From Psychrobacter sp. APC 3281 (GTDB lineage Bacteria > Pseudomonadota > Gammaproteobacteria > Pseudomonadales > Moraxellaceae), in contig NZ_JASDCS010000004.1 of assembly GCF_030407815.1 (NCBI RefSeq), positions 77,242 to 141,241 of the forward strand: DNA of 64,000 nt, given 5' to 3'. Under the pieces are notes generated by a model. That model searched no databases and was not told the origin of the DNA. It saw only the letters and a list, made by a program, of their open reading frames with translations. Below are positions 55,377 to 64,000 of this stretch, piece by piece. Made by a program: the position numbers and the translations under genes. Position 1 is the stretch's first letter; each line of letters begins with the position of its first letter.

Positions 55377-57026
55377 ATGGTAAGTAAAAGTGCAAGCGAC
55401 GAGACCAACGATACTGGTAAAGATATTCATACCGAAGTATCAAATAAATCTAGCGGACACGTGCCAAGCCCTGAACATACCGAAGGTAAGAACAAAAAAG
55501 AAAAAATAGAGCAGACCCACGAGCAAGTGACCGATGATGTCATGCATCATCCAGACCTAGTGAATCCGCTCGATGACACACGAATCGATATTAAATCTGG
55601 CTTTACCAAAGACTCTCGTCGTCTAAAAAGCGACGATCATGAGTATGAGTATGATGCCGTTGTTTTAGGGGCAGGCCCTGCTGGTGAAGCCGCGGCCATG
55701 AAGCTGACTAAATCTGGTAAAAGAGTTGTTGTCGTTGATCCGCGTGATCAAGTAGGGGGTAACTCTACTCACGTTGGTACGATTCCAAGTAAAGCACTGC
55801 GCCAATCTGTATTTAACTTGATTAATTTCCGCCGTGATCCAATGTTTACCAAGGCGATGGAATATAAGCAAGTACCGCTAAATGAAGTACTCGCCAAAGC
55901 GCGTCAAGTTATTCGTCGTCAAGTCAGTACCCATACACGTTTTTATGAGCGCAACCGTATCGAAGTCATCCAAGGCTGGGCAAGTTTTATTGACGCACAT
56001 ACGCTACGTATTGAAGTCGATGAAAATGTTTATGAAACCATCACTTTCAATAAAGCCATCATTACTGTCGGTAGTCGTCCTTACCGTCCTGAGATTTTAG
56101 ACTTTAACCATCCACGCGTTTTTGACTCTGACAAAATCTTGCAAATGGATTATGTGGTCAAAAAAATCATCATTTATGGTGCAGGAGTTATTGGCTGTGA
56201 GTATGCGTCTATCTTTACTGGTCTTGGCTACAAAGTTGATCTAATCAATAACCAAGATCAATTGCTTAATTACTTAGACAGCGAAATCAGTGATGCCATC
56301 GCGCATGACTTTAGACAGTTCGGTGTGCTTATCCGTAGTAATGAAGAGATTGATCATCTTGAGACTCATGATGATTATGTGGTCTTGCACCTAAAGAGCG
56401 GCAAGCGCATCAAATCTGATGCCATTCTTTGGTCAAATGGTCGCTCAGGTAATACTGAAGGCTTGAACTTAGAAGCCATTGGGCTAAAAGCAAATGGCCG
56501 TGGTCAGCTAAAAGTAGATGACACTTACTGTACGGACGTCGACAATATCTATGCTGCTGGTGACGTAATTGGTTGGCCATCACTAGCTTCTGCTGCCTAT
56601 GACCAAGGTCGCTGTGCCGCTGCCTTTATGGTTGGTGATAGTGATGCCGAGCCAGTATCTAGTGTACCGACTGGTATCTATACAATTCCTGAAATCTCTT
56701 GTATCGGTAAGACAGAGCAAGAGCTCACGGATGAAAAAGTTCCATATGAAGTGGGTCAGGCGTTCTTTAAACATCTGGCACGTGCCCAAATTATCGGTGA
56801 ACGTTCGGGCGTATTAAAAATATTGTTCCATCGTGATACGTTAGAAATTCTAGGTATCCATTGCTACGGTAACCACGCTTCAGAGATTATTCACATCGGT
56901 CAAGCAGTGATGAAGTGTAAGAGCAACAACACGCTTGAATACTTTGTAAATACGACTTTCAACTATCCAACGATGGCAGAAGCCTATCGCGTGGCGGCAT
57001 TGAATGGCTTGAACCGAGTGTTTTAA
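55377..57026 (+). CDS. sthA: soluble pyridine nucleotide transhydrogenase (SthA type)
   Basis: A 549-aa flavoprotein that moves hydride between NADPH and NAD+. The FAD motif [20 protein letters not shown] is at residues about 97-116, and the NAD motif [16 protein letters not shown] near 265. The C-terminus [20 protein letters not shown] is nearly invariant in SthA. About 85 extra, polar, His/Glu/Lys-rich residues precede the FAD domain. Because AGAGGACATC lies before ATG 55377, the extension is probably translated. The active-site segment reads [13 protein letters not shown], with Ser where E. coli SthA has its single Cys (GGCTH). It is monocistronic with a terminator. Confidence 0.9.
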   Translation: MVSKSASDETNDTGKDIHTEVSNKSSGHVPSPEHTEGKNKKEKIEQTHEQVTDDVMHHPDLVNPLDDTRIDIKSGFTKDSRRLKSDDHEYEYDAVVLGAGPAGEAAAMKLTKSGKRVVVVDPRDQVGGNSTHVGTIPSKALRQSVFNLINFRRDPMFTKAMEYKQVPLNEVLAKARQVIRRQVSTHTRFYERNRIEVIQGWASFIDAHTLRIEVDENVYETITFNKAIITVGSRPYRPEILDFNHPRVFDSDKILQMDYVVKKIIIYGAGVIGCEYASIFTGLGYKVDLINNQDQLLNYLDSEISDAIAHDFRQFGVLIRSNEEIDHLETHDDYVVLHLKSGKRIKSDAILWSNGRSGNTEGLNLEAIGLKANGRGQLKVDDTYCTDVDNIYAAGDVIGWPSLASAAYDQGRCAAAFMVGDSDAEPVSSVPTGIYTIPEISCIGKTEQELTDEKVPYEVGQAFFKHLARAQIIGERSGVLKILFHRDTLEILGIHCYGNHASEIIHIGQAVMKCKSNNTLEYFVNTTFNYPTMAEAYRVAALNGLNRVF

Positions 57027-57052
57027 ACCACCGCTATTAATATCGTATAAAT

Positions 57053-57098
57053 AAAAAAGCGCCTGCTACTATATTATTAATAGTGCAGGCGCTTTTTT
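57053..57098 (+). terminator. intrinsic terminator of sthA (bidirectional)
   Basis: GCGCCTGC / GCAGGCGC with A6 and T6 flanks, ACTAT/ATAGT extending the stem inward. It lies 27 bp after sthA and 30 bp past the convergent permease gene. Confidence 0.92.
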
Positions 57099-57127
57099 AT
57101 GCTCATAGATTTCATTAATTTGAGGAT

Positions 57128-58318
57128 TTATAAATAGGCTTTTCTTTGCGGAATACGCTTGCGTAAGAATAGCAATAAAACAAAATAGAGCAACCACAAG
57201 CCAGCCAACGCATAAAATCCTATAGAGACTTGAGAGACACTGGCACCCATTTGATTAAGCTGTACAGAGGTATTGATTGCAGGCGTGGTCGGTACCAGCC
57301 AACGTATTGCTTGTAATACTTGAGGCAATTGGTCAGCTGGCCAAGGGTAGCCGCTTAAGAAAAATATCGGTAAGGAGATAAAAATTAAGATCTGCATACT
57401 GCGCTCACGCTGCCGGAACCATAATCCGAACACGCAGCCGAGCGTTGCGACTGTCGGACAAAATAGTGCCAAAAACAGCAGCGTACCAAGCATGTTTTGT
57501 CCACGTGGATAATGATGTAGCTCAAACGCCCACCCATAATAAAAGCAGCCAACGATAAAACTAAGTGAGCTCAAAGCCCCAATACGTCCTAGCCAGCCAC
57601 GTATACTGGTACTGTGACGGCGCTGCTCATACCATGTGCCAATCAGCATCGCAGTCGCCATTAAAAGTGTCTGCTGTAAAATAATAACAGAGACAGCAGG
57701 TACGACATAAGCACCATAGCCCTCGGTTTGGTTATATAGTGGCATAATCCGTAGCGGTACAGCTTGCGTGTTCTGCGCTGCGGTAGATGCATAAGCGCCT
57801 TTCGCAATGCTTTTCTTTACCTTAATGCCTGCCGATACCGTACCTACTGCTTGAGAGAATCCCAATTGGACGTTCTTATTTAAAATAAAATAACCGCCAT
57901 TACCCAGTACACTGACGTGTGCTTGCTCTCCGGACTTAACTTGTTCTTCAAGACCAGTTGGAATCACCATATAGCCTGCAATTTGATCTGACCATATGGC
58001 TTCTTTGGCAGCCTGCTCATTGATAAATCGTTCAGTATCTAGGTATGGGCTAGCACTCGCATAGCGAACGAGAGTACGCGATAAGTTGCTGTTGTCATGA
58101 TCAATGATACCTACTGGCACATGATTGACTACTTCAGATGAGTAAGGCCAAGGATAGAAAAACCCATAGATAATAGGGGCAATAATTAACATCAAAAGTA
58201 CGCCTTTGTCGCCAAAGACGTCTTTGAAAGTTTGAATAAAGCTAGTCCAAAAACTTTGTGATGCCGGCGTGATCGTTGATGTAGCTTTTGAGTGTGTATT
58301 ATTTGATTGTGCAGACAT
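57128..58318 (-). CDS. ABC-2 type permease, second of pair
   Basis: A 396-aa inner-membrane permease of the ABC-2/YhhJ type. It has one helix near residue 35 (LLMLIIAPIIYGFFYPWPY), a large periplasmic loop with VPVGIIDHDNSNLSRTLVRY, and about five C-terminal helices. I start it at ATG 58318, which overlaps the upstream gene's stop by one base (TAATG); five further residues upstream are possible. It would form the membrane channel with the partner permease. Confidence 0.88.
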   Translation of the reverse strand: MSAQSNNTHSKATSTITPASQSFWTSFIQTFKDVFGDKGVLLMLIIAPIIYGFFYPWPYSSEVVNHVPVGIIDHDNSNLSRTLVRYASASPYLDTERFINEQAAKEAIWSDQIAGYMVIPTGLEEQVKSGEQAHVSVLGNGGYFILNKNVQLGFSQAVGTVSAGIKVKKSIAKGAYASTAAQNTQAVPLRIMPLYNQTEGYGAYVVPAVSVIILQQTLLMATAMLIGTWYEQRRHSTSIRGWLGRIGALSSLSFIVGCFYYGWAFELHHYPRGQNMLGTLLFLALFCPTVATLGCVFGLWFRQRERSMQILIFISLPIFFLSGYPWPADQLPQVLQAIRWLVPTTPAINTSVQLNQMGASVSQVSIGFYALAGLWLLYFVLLLFLRKRIPQRKAYL

Positions 58319-59628
58319 TAGCGTGCTCCCCAACGTTCAGGATGCGCCAATGCGCGTTTGGTTAATAGTGCTGCAAGTAGCAGCGCTATTATGACCGCAA
58401 GTATGAGGCCATAGACGATAGGTAGCGATATAGCGATCGGTGCTTGCATTTGTAACTGTGCAATATGGAGTTTGAGATAATGCGTTAGCGGCAGGGCATT
58501 TGACCAATATTGCGCGCTATCACTAATCGCAATATAAGGAAAAGTAACACCAGCAAAGGCATAAGAAGGCGCTGAAATAAATCCAGTAGTCGATAGACCC
58601 ATACGTAATGAAAAAGAATTTAAAGTAAATATAGCACCCAGCCAAAACGACAATACCATTAGGCACAAAAACCCAGCGTAGACTGCCAGAAGAGACATGA
58701 TGTTGATATTCTGATTGGACGTTGCTAGCCATAATATCAACGCTGACCACAAGCTATAAGCTAGTATTGGCCAAAAATATTTACCCAATAGACCAAATAC
58801 TAAAACTGATAGGCTGACCGAATTGGGCACTTTTGCGCTTGACGATGATGCTTTGTTATTGCTGCTATCTTGTTTGGTTGATAGCGAAGATGTCGTTTTT
58901 GAAGGTGTAGATAAGGTTAGATTAGGCTTGCCTGTATCAATAAAACGGTACCAGCGACCGATATTCTTATCACGTAACTCGCGGCCTATCGTGGTTGCGC
59001 CAATGACCATTGCCAATATATGTAATAAGGCAGGTATGACGGTCGATGCCAAAAACTGCTGATAATTGGTCGCAGCATTGAATAAGCTAATACGCTGCAC
59101 ACTGATAGGCGCGTAAGCTGTCATTGCTTGTGATGGTGCTACGCCTTGTTTGACCAATCGCTTAATCTCTACACCTGCGGATAATGTACTAGCGACCGCT
59201 TGGACACCTGCCTGAATAATACCAGAGTGCGTACCGTACTGTGCATTGACTTGTAGAGTCAACGGAGCAGGCTGGATCGATAATATATTACGAGAAAAGT
59301 CCTCTGGAATAATGACGACAGCGTAAATATCGCGCTGTAAAATCGCAGCTTCAGCATCCGCTTGGGAGTAATAAAGCTGTCTGACCGTCAAAGTAGGACT
59401 GGCCTCTAAGTAACGAACGGCAGTATTGGCAACAGCGCTGTTGTCTTGATCGATGACTCCGATAGGCAAATCGGTAATTTGAGTCTGTGAAAATATCCAC
59501 CATATTAGCAGCACCGTTGCCAGTGGTATCCATACCACCATGCTAAAGTCCCAATGATTTTTTGCCAAAAAACGGCGCTCGTAGGCTGCACTGCGTAAAA
59601 AAGCCTCACTTAACTTAGTCAAGTGCAT
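58318..59628 (-). CDS. ABC-2 type permease, first of pair
   Basis: A 436-aa permease, paralogous in layout to the downstream one: an N-terminal helix (VVWIPLATVLLIWWIF), then the same periplasmic motif DLPIGVIDQDNSAVANTAVR, then about six helices. A Ser/Lys-rich cytoplasmic insertion of about 35 residues near 250-285 is unusual. It starts three bases after the fusion-protein stop and couples to the next permease through TAATG. Confidence 0.88.
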   Translation of the reverse strand: MHLTKLSEAFLRSAAYERRFLAKNHWDFSMVVWIPLATVLLIWWIFSQTQITDLPIGVIDQDNSAVANTAVRYLEASPTLTVRQLYYSQADAEAAILQRDIYAVVIIPEDFSRNILSIQPAPLTLQVNAQYGTHSGIIQAGVQAVASTLSAGVEIKRLVKQGVAPSQAMTAYAPISVQRISLFNAATNYQQFLASTVIPALLHILAMVIGATTIGRELRDKNIGRWYRFIDTGKPNLTLSTPSKTTSSLSTKQDSSNNKASSSSAKVPNSVSLSVLVFGLLGKYFWPILAYSLWSALILWLATSNQNINIMSLLAVYAGFLCLMVLSFWLGAIFTLNSFSLRMGLSTTGFISAPSYAFAGVTFPYIAISDSAQYWSNALPLTHYLKLHIAQLQMQAPIAISLPIVYGLILAVIIALLLAALLTKRALAHPERWGAR

Positions 59629-59631
59629 GGC

Positions 59632-60831
59632 TTACTCTTGGTTCTGATTGACAGGAGTAGGATTGATACGTACGACCACACTCATACCTGAGCGGATACG
59701 GGCATCGGGCTTAGATGGTCGTGCTTTCACCTCAAAAGTACGCACATCAAAACCATCATCGTTATTGGTCGGACGCCAAGTGGCAAAGTCTGATAAGGTC
59801 GATGTCGCATAGACGGTAAACTGTTTTGTATAAGGCTTATCCGCTGATGACAGCGCTGGGATAGTACCGGTAAATGTCTGACCAATAGCAAATTGATTTA
59901 AATAAGACTCAGTGACGTTAAGTACCACCCATTGGTCGTTGGTATCCACCAACGTCAAAAGCGGAACCCCTTGACCGATGACTTCTCCAGCACTCACGAT
60001 GACATTATCGACGATACCAGCGATAGGACTTCTTAGGTTCGCTTCCTCTTTTGCTACTAGCGCTTCATCGAGTTTTGCATCGACCTGTGCGACTTGTGCA
60101 GTGGCCGCTGACTTATCTTCAGTACGTGCGCCTTCTAGCGCCAGATCATACTGCAAGCGGGCTGCTTCGGTTTGGTCTTGAGTAGCGAGATATTGCGCAT
60201 ACGCCTCATCGCGCTTTTGTCGCGCCATCAACCCTTCTTCGTAAAGGCGATTGACACGCTGATAGGTATTTTCTGCCAAGTCAGACGCGGCTTTATTGGC
60301 TTGCCAAGCGGCTTTTGCTTGGGCGATTTCTTGCGGGCGCGCACCATTTTCTGCTTTGTCTAATTGGCTTTGCGCGATTTGCTTACCAGCACGTGCTTGA
60401 TTAATCTTGGCATTAATCTCAGGTGAATCCATCTCCACCAGTTGCTGACCTGCTGTTACCGTATCACCCTCTGTTACCATAATTTGAGCAATGCGCCCTG
60501 GTACTTTTGCAGCGATAGACGTTTGCTGCATCTGCATTTGCCCTTGTAGCGTAATAACTTCTGGCTCGCTATGCGCATTACTTTTGTATAAGCCGTACGC
60601 AATCGTACCAAGGACAATCAGTATGAATAGGGCAAGTAGTGCTTTTTTCATACGTGCAGATTTGTCAGTTTTAGAGGCGTCACGATTATAAGTAGGTGTC
60701 GGTTGCTCTGGTTCAATATCAGACACGTCTTCTACAGGATCGACTGAATTTTGTGTATCTTGAGAGGTCAATGACTCGGTTGTATCAGCTGATTTATTTG
60801 AGTCGTCTGATTCGCGTGGTAATTCTGTCAT
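59632..60831 (-). CDS. HlyD/EmrA-type membrane fusion protein
   Basis: A 399-aa periplasmic adaptor. After an acidic cytoplasmic segment of about 60 residues, one transmembrane helix (ALLALFILIVLGTIAYGLY) leads to the lipoyl half (GRIAQIMVTEGDTVTAGQQLVEMDSP), a long coiled-coil hairpin (residues about 140-250) and a beta-barrel domain (SPIAGIVDNVIVSAGEVIGQG). It would link the inner-membrane permeases to the TolC protein. Four genes on the same strand follow a TolC gene. Confidence 0.9.
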   Translation of the reverse strand: MTELPRESDDSNKSADTTESLTSQDTQNSVDPVEDVSDIEPEQPTPTYNRDASKTDKSARMKKALLALFILIVLGTIAYGLYKSNAHSEPEVITLQGQMQMQQTSIAAKVPGRIAQIMVTEGDTVTAGQQLVEMDSPEINAKINQARAGKQIAQSQLDKAENGARPQEIAQAKAAWQANKAASDLAENTYQRVNRLYEEGLMARQKRDEAYAQYLATQDQTEAARLQYDLALEGARTEDKSAATAQVAQVDAKLDEALVAKEEANLRSPIAGIVDNVIVSAGEVIGQGVPLLTLVDTNDQWVVLNVTESYLNQFAIGQTFTGTIPALSSADKPYTKQFTVYATSTLSDFATWRPTNNDDGFDVRTFEVKARPSKPDARIRSGMSVVVRINPTPVNQNQE

Positions 60832-60879
60832 GACAATGAGATTCCTAAAGCAACAAAGTTGAGAATAAAGGGTTTATTA

Positions 60880-61746
60880 CTAGTACACTCGAAACGCATA
60901 AGGCTTGGCGTTGTCTATGGTTTCAGAATTAGAAATAGCACCAAGAGCGACGATAAATGCTGAATAGTAGAGCCATAGCATAATGACCACAGCAGCTGAA
61001 AGCGCGCCAAACTCAGCACTATAGTTATTAAAATTTTGCACATAAATTGAAAATAAGATGGACAATATAATCCATAAAACCGTTGCCAGCGCAGTGCCTG
61101 GTATTAATTTTTTGAGGGCAACAGCATCACGATTTGGGGCTAGGCGATAAAGGCCTAAAAAGCTTAAGAATATGATACCTGTCAATATGGGCCACCTGCT
61201 CCAAAGCGCAATCGTCTTTGCTATCTGAGGGAAAGGGAAGTAGGCTGCTCCCAAGGGAATAACCGCGATAGAAGAGACTGCGATAATCAATACGACTACT
61301 GCTGCAAAGGTCAAACCAACTGCGCGGATCGTGCTTTGTACAAAACTACGCTCTTGAGTAATATGGAACGCAAGGTTAATAAGAATAATTAAAGACTTAA
61401 TACCTTTAGAGCCCGCATAAAGTGCGAGCAAAGACGATATAAGCAAGCTGAAAGTCAGGGCAGACGTAGTCGTAGAAACCAATTCGCTCAGACGGGAGTT
61501 GAGCACTTCATATACTGTATCAGGTATAAATTGACTCAGAAGCGAGATTTGCTCTTGCATCTCGGCAGGAGAAAACGCAAGACCGTAAAGCAAGACAAAC
61601 ACAGCCATCACTGGAAAAATTGATAAGAATCCAAAGAAACCTACGCTTGCGCAATGCGCCCAAACATTAGAGTTATTGGCAATACGCCACGTTTCTAGTA
61701 ACGTCTGTAGCCAGTTTTTTATCGATTTAGAGGTCAATTCTTTCAT
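60880..61746 (-). CDS. YihY/BrkB family inner-membrane protein
   Basis: A 288-aa membrane protein with about six helices, of the YihY (formerly ribonuclease BN-like) family. Family features include ANNSNVWAHCASVGFFGFLS near the N-terminus, IIAVSSIAVIPLGAAYFPFP, and the C-terminal ALSAAVVIMLWLYYSAFIVA. Function is unknown; some relatives aid serum resistance or envelope integrity. It sits inside an efflux cluster, between tolC and the fusion protein, with 48-102 bp gaps. Confidence 0.85.
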   Translation of the reverse strand: MKELTSKSIKNWLQTLLETWRIANNSNVWAHCASVGFFGFLSIFPVMAVFVLLYGLAFSPAEMQEQISLLSQFIPDTVYEVLNSRLSELVSTTTSALTFSLLISSLLALYAGSKGIKSLIILINLAFHITQERSFVQSTIRAVGLTFAAVVVLIIAVSSIAVIPLGAAYFPFPQIAKTIALWSRWPILTGIIFLSFLGLYRLAPNRDAVALKKLIPGTALATVLWIILSILFSIYVQNFNNYSAEFGALSAAVVIMLWLYYSAFIVALGAISNSETIDNAKPYAFRVY

Positions 61747-61848
61747 AAAAGCAGCTGTTCGTAATAGGGTTGGTAATAGTATTTTCGATGACGGCTTTAT
61801 GGTAATACAAAGCGTTTATCAGCACGATCTATGGTTTCTCACGTTATA

Positions 61849-63507
61849 TCATTGCTCAGTATATAAAGTAGGCAATTGAATGTCAGCGGCATTGAGATAA
61901 GCATTAAAAGCAAGTGGCGTACCACAGCTTTGCATAAGGGCAGCCAGTGACTGTACATAGTCATTAGCAGCCTGTGCTTGCTCGGTACGTGCCTTAAGTG
62001 ATTGCGTTTGTGCTTGCACTACATCAACGGTGGTATTTACACCTTCTTGTAATCCTAAGCGACGTAGTCGTAATACTTCTGCTGCCAAATCAACATTACT
62101 TTGTAATGCTTGATAGCGTGATTGAGCATTATTGACATCGTGCCAGTTTTTTTCTACCAGTAGCAATAAATTGTCACTGACTTCAATCTCAGAGAGATCG
62201 GCCTGACGAATTTTCGCATTACTGGATGCTAATGATGCGGTTTTATCGAGTCCGCCCCATAGCTTCCAACTGGCAGATATACCAGCGACCCAGCTTGGAT
62301 CTTTCTCTACCTGACCATAACCGTATAGCAATACCGTAGGCTTGTAGCCTGTATCTGATAGCGCATGTAACTGCTGAGCCTGTGCTCGCTTGGCGGCAAC
62401 TTTTTGTAGTCCGGGATGGTTATTTAGTGCCAAGTCCTGAAAGTAGCTCACATCTGGTAGGGGGCGACTAGAGACAAACAATGGCGTGGTTGGTTTAATA
62501 CGGTAGTCGGTACGTAGTAGACGCTGTAGCGCAATCATAGCTAGGCGCGCGTCATTATTGGCATTGACGGATTCACTCTTGGCATCCGCAAGCGCAGACT
62601 GTGCTTCTAGTCTATCGACACGTGAGATAAAACCTTCTTCAAACAGACGCTCGGCCATATGGTCGGTCTGTTGCAATGTATCGTAAGCATCTTCTCGTAA
62701 GTAAGCAGCGATAATCGCTAACTGTGCCTTAAAATAACGCTCAATTAACGTATTATAAAGCTCATTTTTATCCAGTACACTATCAGCCATCGCTTCTTGC
62801 GTACGTGCATCCGAGGCACCAGTCAATGCGTCTGTACGTCCAGCAGTATAAATAGGCCAAACGACTCCAAGACCTGCACCCGACGTAGAGCCTGAGCGCT
62901 TGAGGTTATAAGAGTCGGGAATACGCTCACCGACCAGCTCACCAAAGTCTGGTAGGTCTGCCGTAGGAGGGACTATGTTATCTACGCCATTGTTTACTTC
63001 GTTGACGATACCGCTTCTGAGAGAAGATAAATCTATATCCTCATCTAAATGATAGGCACTGGCAGATACTCGAGCAAATACGAGCGGATTGTCGATAGTT
63101 CTGAGCGCGTCAGTTTGGTATTCGCTGGCAGCAATCGCTGCTTGATTGGCAGCGATTTTAGGTGATACTTGTACCAGAAGCTTCTGCGCTTGCTCTAAAC
63201 TCAAAAAGCTTGAAACGTCTAATGCGTAGCTGTTATCGACTGTTTTATGTGTGATAGGGTCAACAAGCGTAGACAGTGCTTGCGACTCAGCGTTTTGAGG
63301 GTTTGGTACTGTATGAAAAGGCGCTACAGCTGGTTTATCATTATCAGTCGGACTATCAGTATCTATGATTTGTGTCACAGCCACTGGTGTAACATCATCT
63401 GACGCTTCTATACTGTCAGCGTCAGTGCTCGCGTAAGTCATGACAGGCACACTCATGACTGCAACTGTCATCATAGCAGTCGGTAGCGCTGATAAAATGA
63501 ATTTCAT
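61849..63507 (-). CDS. TolC-family outer-membrane factor
   Basis: A 552-aa TolC-type outer-membrane channel. A signal peptide (residues 1 to about 27, VMTYAS) is followed by about 75 low-complexity residues before the first TolC repeat (LSLEQAQKLLVQVSPKIAAN). The two repeats contain long helices (ELYNTLIERYFKAQLAIIAA and AAEVLRLRRLGLQEGVNTTV). It would form the exit duct for the downstream fusion protein and permeases. It is the first gene of the cluster. Confidence 0.9.
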   Translation of the reverse strand: MKFILSALPTAMMTVAVMSVPVMTYASTDADSIEASDDVTPVAVTQIIDTDSPTDNDKPAVAPFHTVPNPQNAESQALSTLVDPITHKTVDNSYALDVSSFLSLEQAQKLLVQVSPKIAANQAAIAASEYQTDALRTIDNPLVFARVSASAYHLDEDIDLSSLRSGIVNEVNNGVDNIVPPTADLPDFGELVGERIPDSYNLKRSGSTSGAGLGVVWPIYTAGRTDALTGASDARTQEAMADSVLDKNELYNTLIERYFKAQLAIIAAYLREDAYDTLQQTDHMAERLFEEGFISRVDRLEAQSALADAKSESVNANNDARLAMIALQRLLRTDYRIKPTTPLFVSSRPLPDVSYFQDLALNNHPGLQKVAAKRAQAQQLHALSDTGYKPTVLLYGYGQVEKDPSWVAGISASWKLWGGLDKTASLASSNAKIRQADLSEIEVSDNLLLLVEKNWHDVNNAQSRYQALQSNVDLAAEVLRLRRLGLQEGVNTTVDVVQAQTQSLKARTEQAQAANDYVQSLAALMQSCGTPLAFNAYLNAADIQLPTLYTEQ

Positions 63508-63941
63508 AAGTCACATAAGCCATTAATTAGAATGTAAGGTATTATAAAATAAGGAACAGCACCGATAGATCTCATTGCTCAGGATATAAAGTTGCTGAAC
63601 TATTATAGACTATTTGCTAGCTAGCGAAAGAATGATGCTTAAATAAATCATTCATATTCTAATATGAAAATACGTCTATATTGAAAGCGCTAAAAAGCGG
63701 TCATTCGTCATAAGAGGTACACTGTAGAGCCACAATGGTGACGGGTCAATGCTCAGTATTTTGCTGTTTCCTATTGTGCGACCAGTAGCGGTATGATAGA
63801 GGATTGATTTAATTTTTAAATATCTGTTTATAAGTAACAACATAGCCAACAAGACGTTTTCAATTCAAGCAATTTATTTTTAGTTAGATTTTGTTTTTAA
63901 TCTCATTATGAAAAATTTAGGCAGTAATTAACAAATAGAAA
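63508..63941. other. intergenic, upstream of tolC and the octamer-repeat ORF
   Basis: AT-rich region that should hold the tolC promoter (minus) and a promoter for whatever lies to the right. No further gene is supported. Confidence 0.4.
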
Positions 63942-64000
63942 ATGCTCAATCAGTCAATCAGTCAATCAGTCAATCAGTCAATCAGTCAATCAGTCAATCA
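63942..64000 (+). CDS. 5' end of possible repeat-bearing ORF, cut by window edge
   Basis: An ATG at 63942 is followed by CTC AAT and then directly by the octamer repeat, giving MLN followed by repeats of QSISQSVN. Only 19 codons are visible, and the ribosome-binding site is weak (AATAGAAA), so this is tentative. Repeat tracts placed right after a start codon are typical of phase-variable genes. The product cannot be identified without the sequence to the right. Confidence 0.3.
   Translation, partial: MLNQSISQSVNQSISQSVN
63951..64000 (+). repeat. tandem 8-bp repeat CAGTCAAT, at least 6 copies
   Basis: Fifty bases made of perfect CAGTCAAT units run to the window edge, so the full copy number is unknown. 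Preceding bases CTCAAT match the end of a further unit. The tract has no stop codon in any plus-strand frame, but all minus-strand frames contain TGA. Confidence 0.95.

Noticed and set aside
1..64000. CRISPR array, prophage, insertion sequence or rRNA operon
   Set aside because: No spaced direct repeats, no integrase, transposase or phage structural gene, and no rRNA sequence were seen.

Overview
The window looks like a chromosomal segment of a Moraxellaceae gammaproteobacterium, most probably Psychrobacter. This rests on modest GC, protein character (a divergent LysR next to leuC, a FimV/TruA neighbourhood, scattered type II secretion genes, tandem FadL-type porins) and housekeeping content. 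Genus assignment is inference from family resemblance, not a database match. I see no prophage, insertion sequence, CRISPR array or rRNA operon. There is one tRNA gene, tRNA-Leu(CAA).

Layout, left to right. 0-7.5 kb: 5' part of an ABC-F ATPase (uup-like), slyX, two tandem OmpP1/FadL-type outer-membrane proteins, putP, and a LysR regulator divergent from leuC. 7.9-12.1 kb: leuC, leuD, an unrecognised lipoprotein gene and leuB (leucine biosynthesis). 12.5-22.4 kb: a secreted L,D-transpeptidase, infA, and a long minus-strand block of dinB, queA, a FimV protein split into two genes, a cytoplasmic-type asparaginase and truA. 22.9-32.7 kb: a small orphan gene, tRNA-Leu, fpr, trmO, a GspE ATPase, tatD, a TetR regulator and gspHIJK (part of a type II secretion system). 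32.7-37.1 kb: fabR, a dGTPase, a histidine-rich lipoprotein with a Zur-box-like palindrome in its promoter region, and ychF. 37.5-47.2 kb: a UvrD/Rep-type helicase, a DadA-like oxidoreductase with RidA, an enoyl-CoA hydratase, a VOC protein divergent from a LysR gene, and glycerate kinase with a GntP permease. 47.6-57 kb: a small orphan gene, rpsF-rpsR-rplI with a recognisable S6:S18 autoregulatory leader, a GYF/RDD membrane protein, ppsA with its divergent regulatory kinase/phosphorylase gene, a DUF4377-like lipoprotein and sthA. 57-63.5 kb: a minus-strand export cluster (TolC, YihY/BrkB, HlyD-type fusion protein, two ABC-2 permeases) with no ATPase gene visible.

The most interesting points are these: an 8-bp tandem repeat at the right edge that starts four codons into a possible reading frame and is open in all three forward frames (candidate phase-variable locus); the Zur-box/His-rich lipoprotein; the clean FimV split with three in-frame stops between halves; two diverged copies, in opposite orientation, of a small intergenic element with terminal inverted repeats; the GspH pseudopilin whose only conventional start gives a 63-residue leader; the SthA with a long N-terminal extension and Ser in place of the family's usual Cys; and the S6:S18 leader.

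No single locus here is clearly a wholly new system. The strongest candidates for undescribed biology are the truncated octamer-repeat ORF and the dispersed element family.
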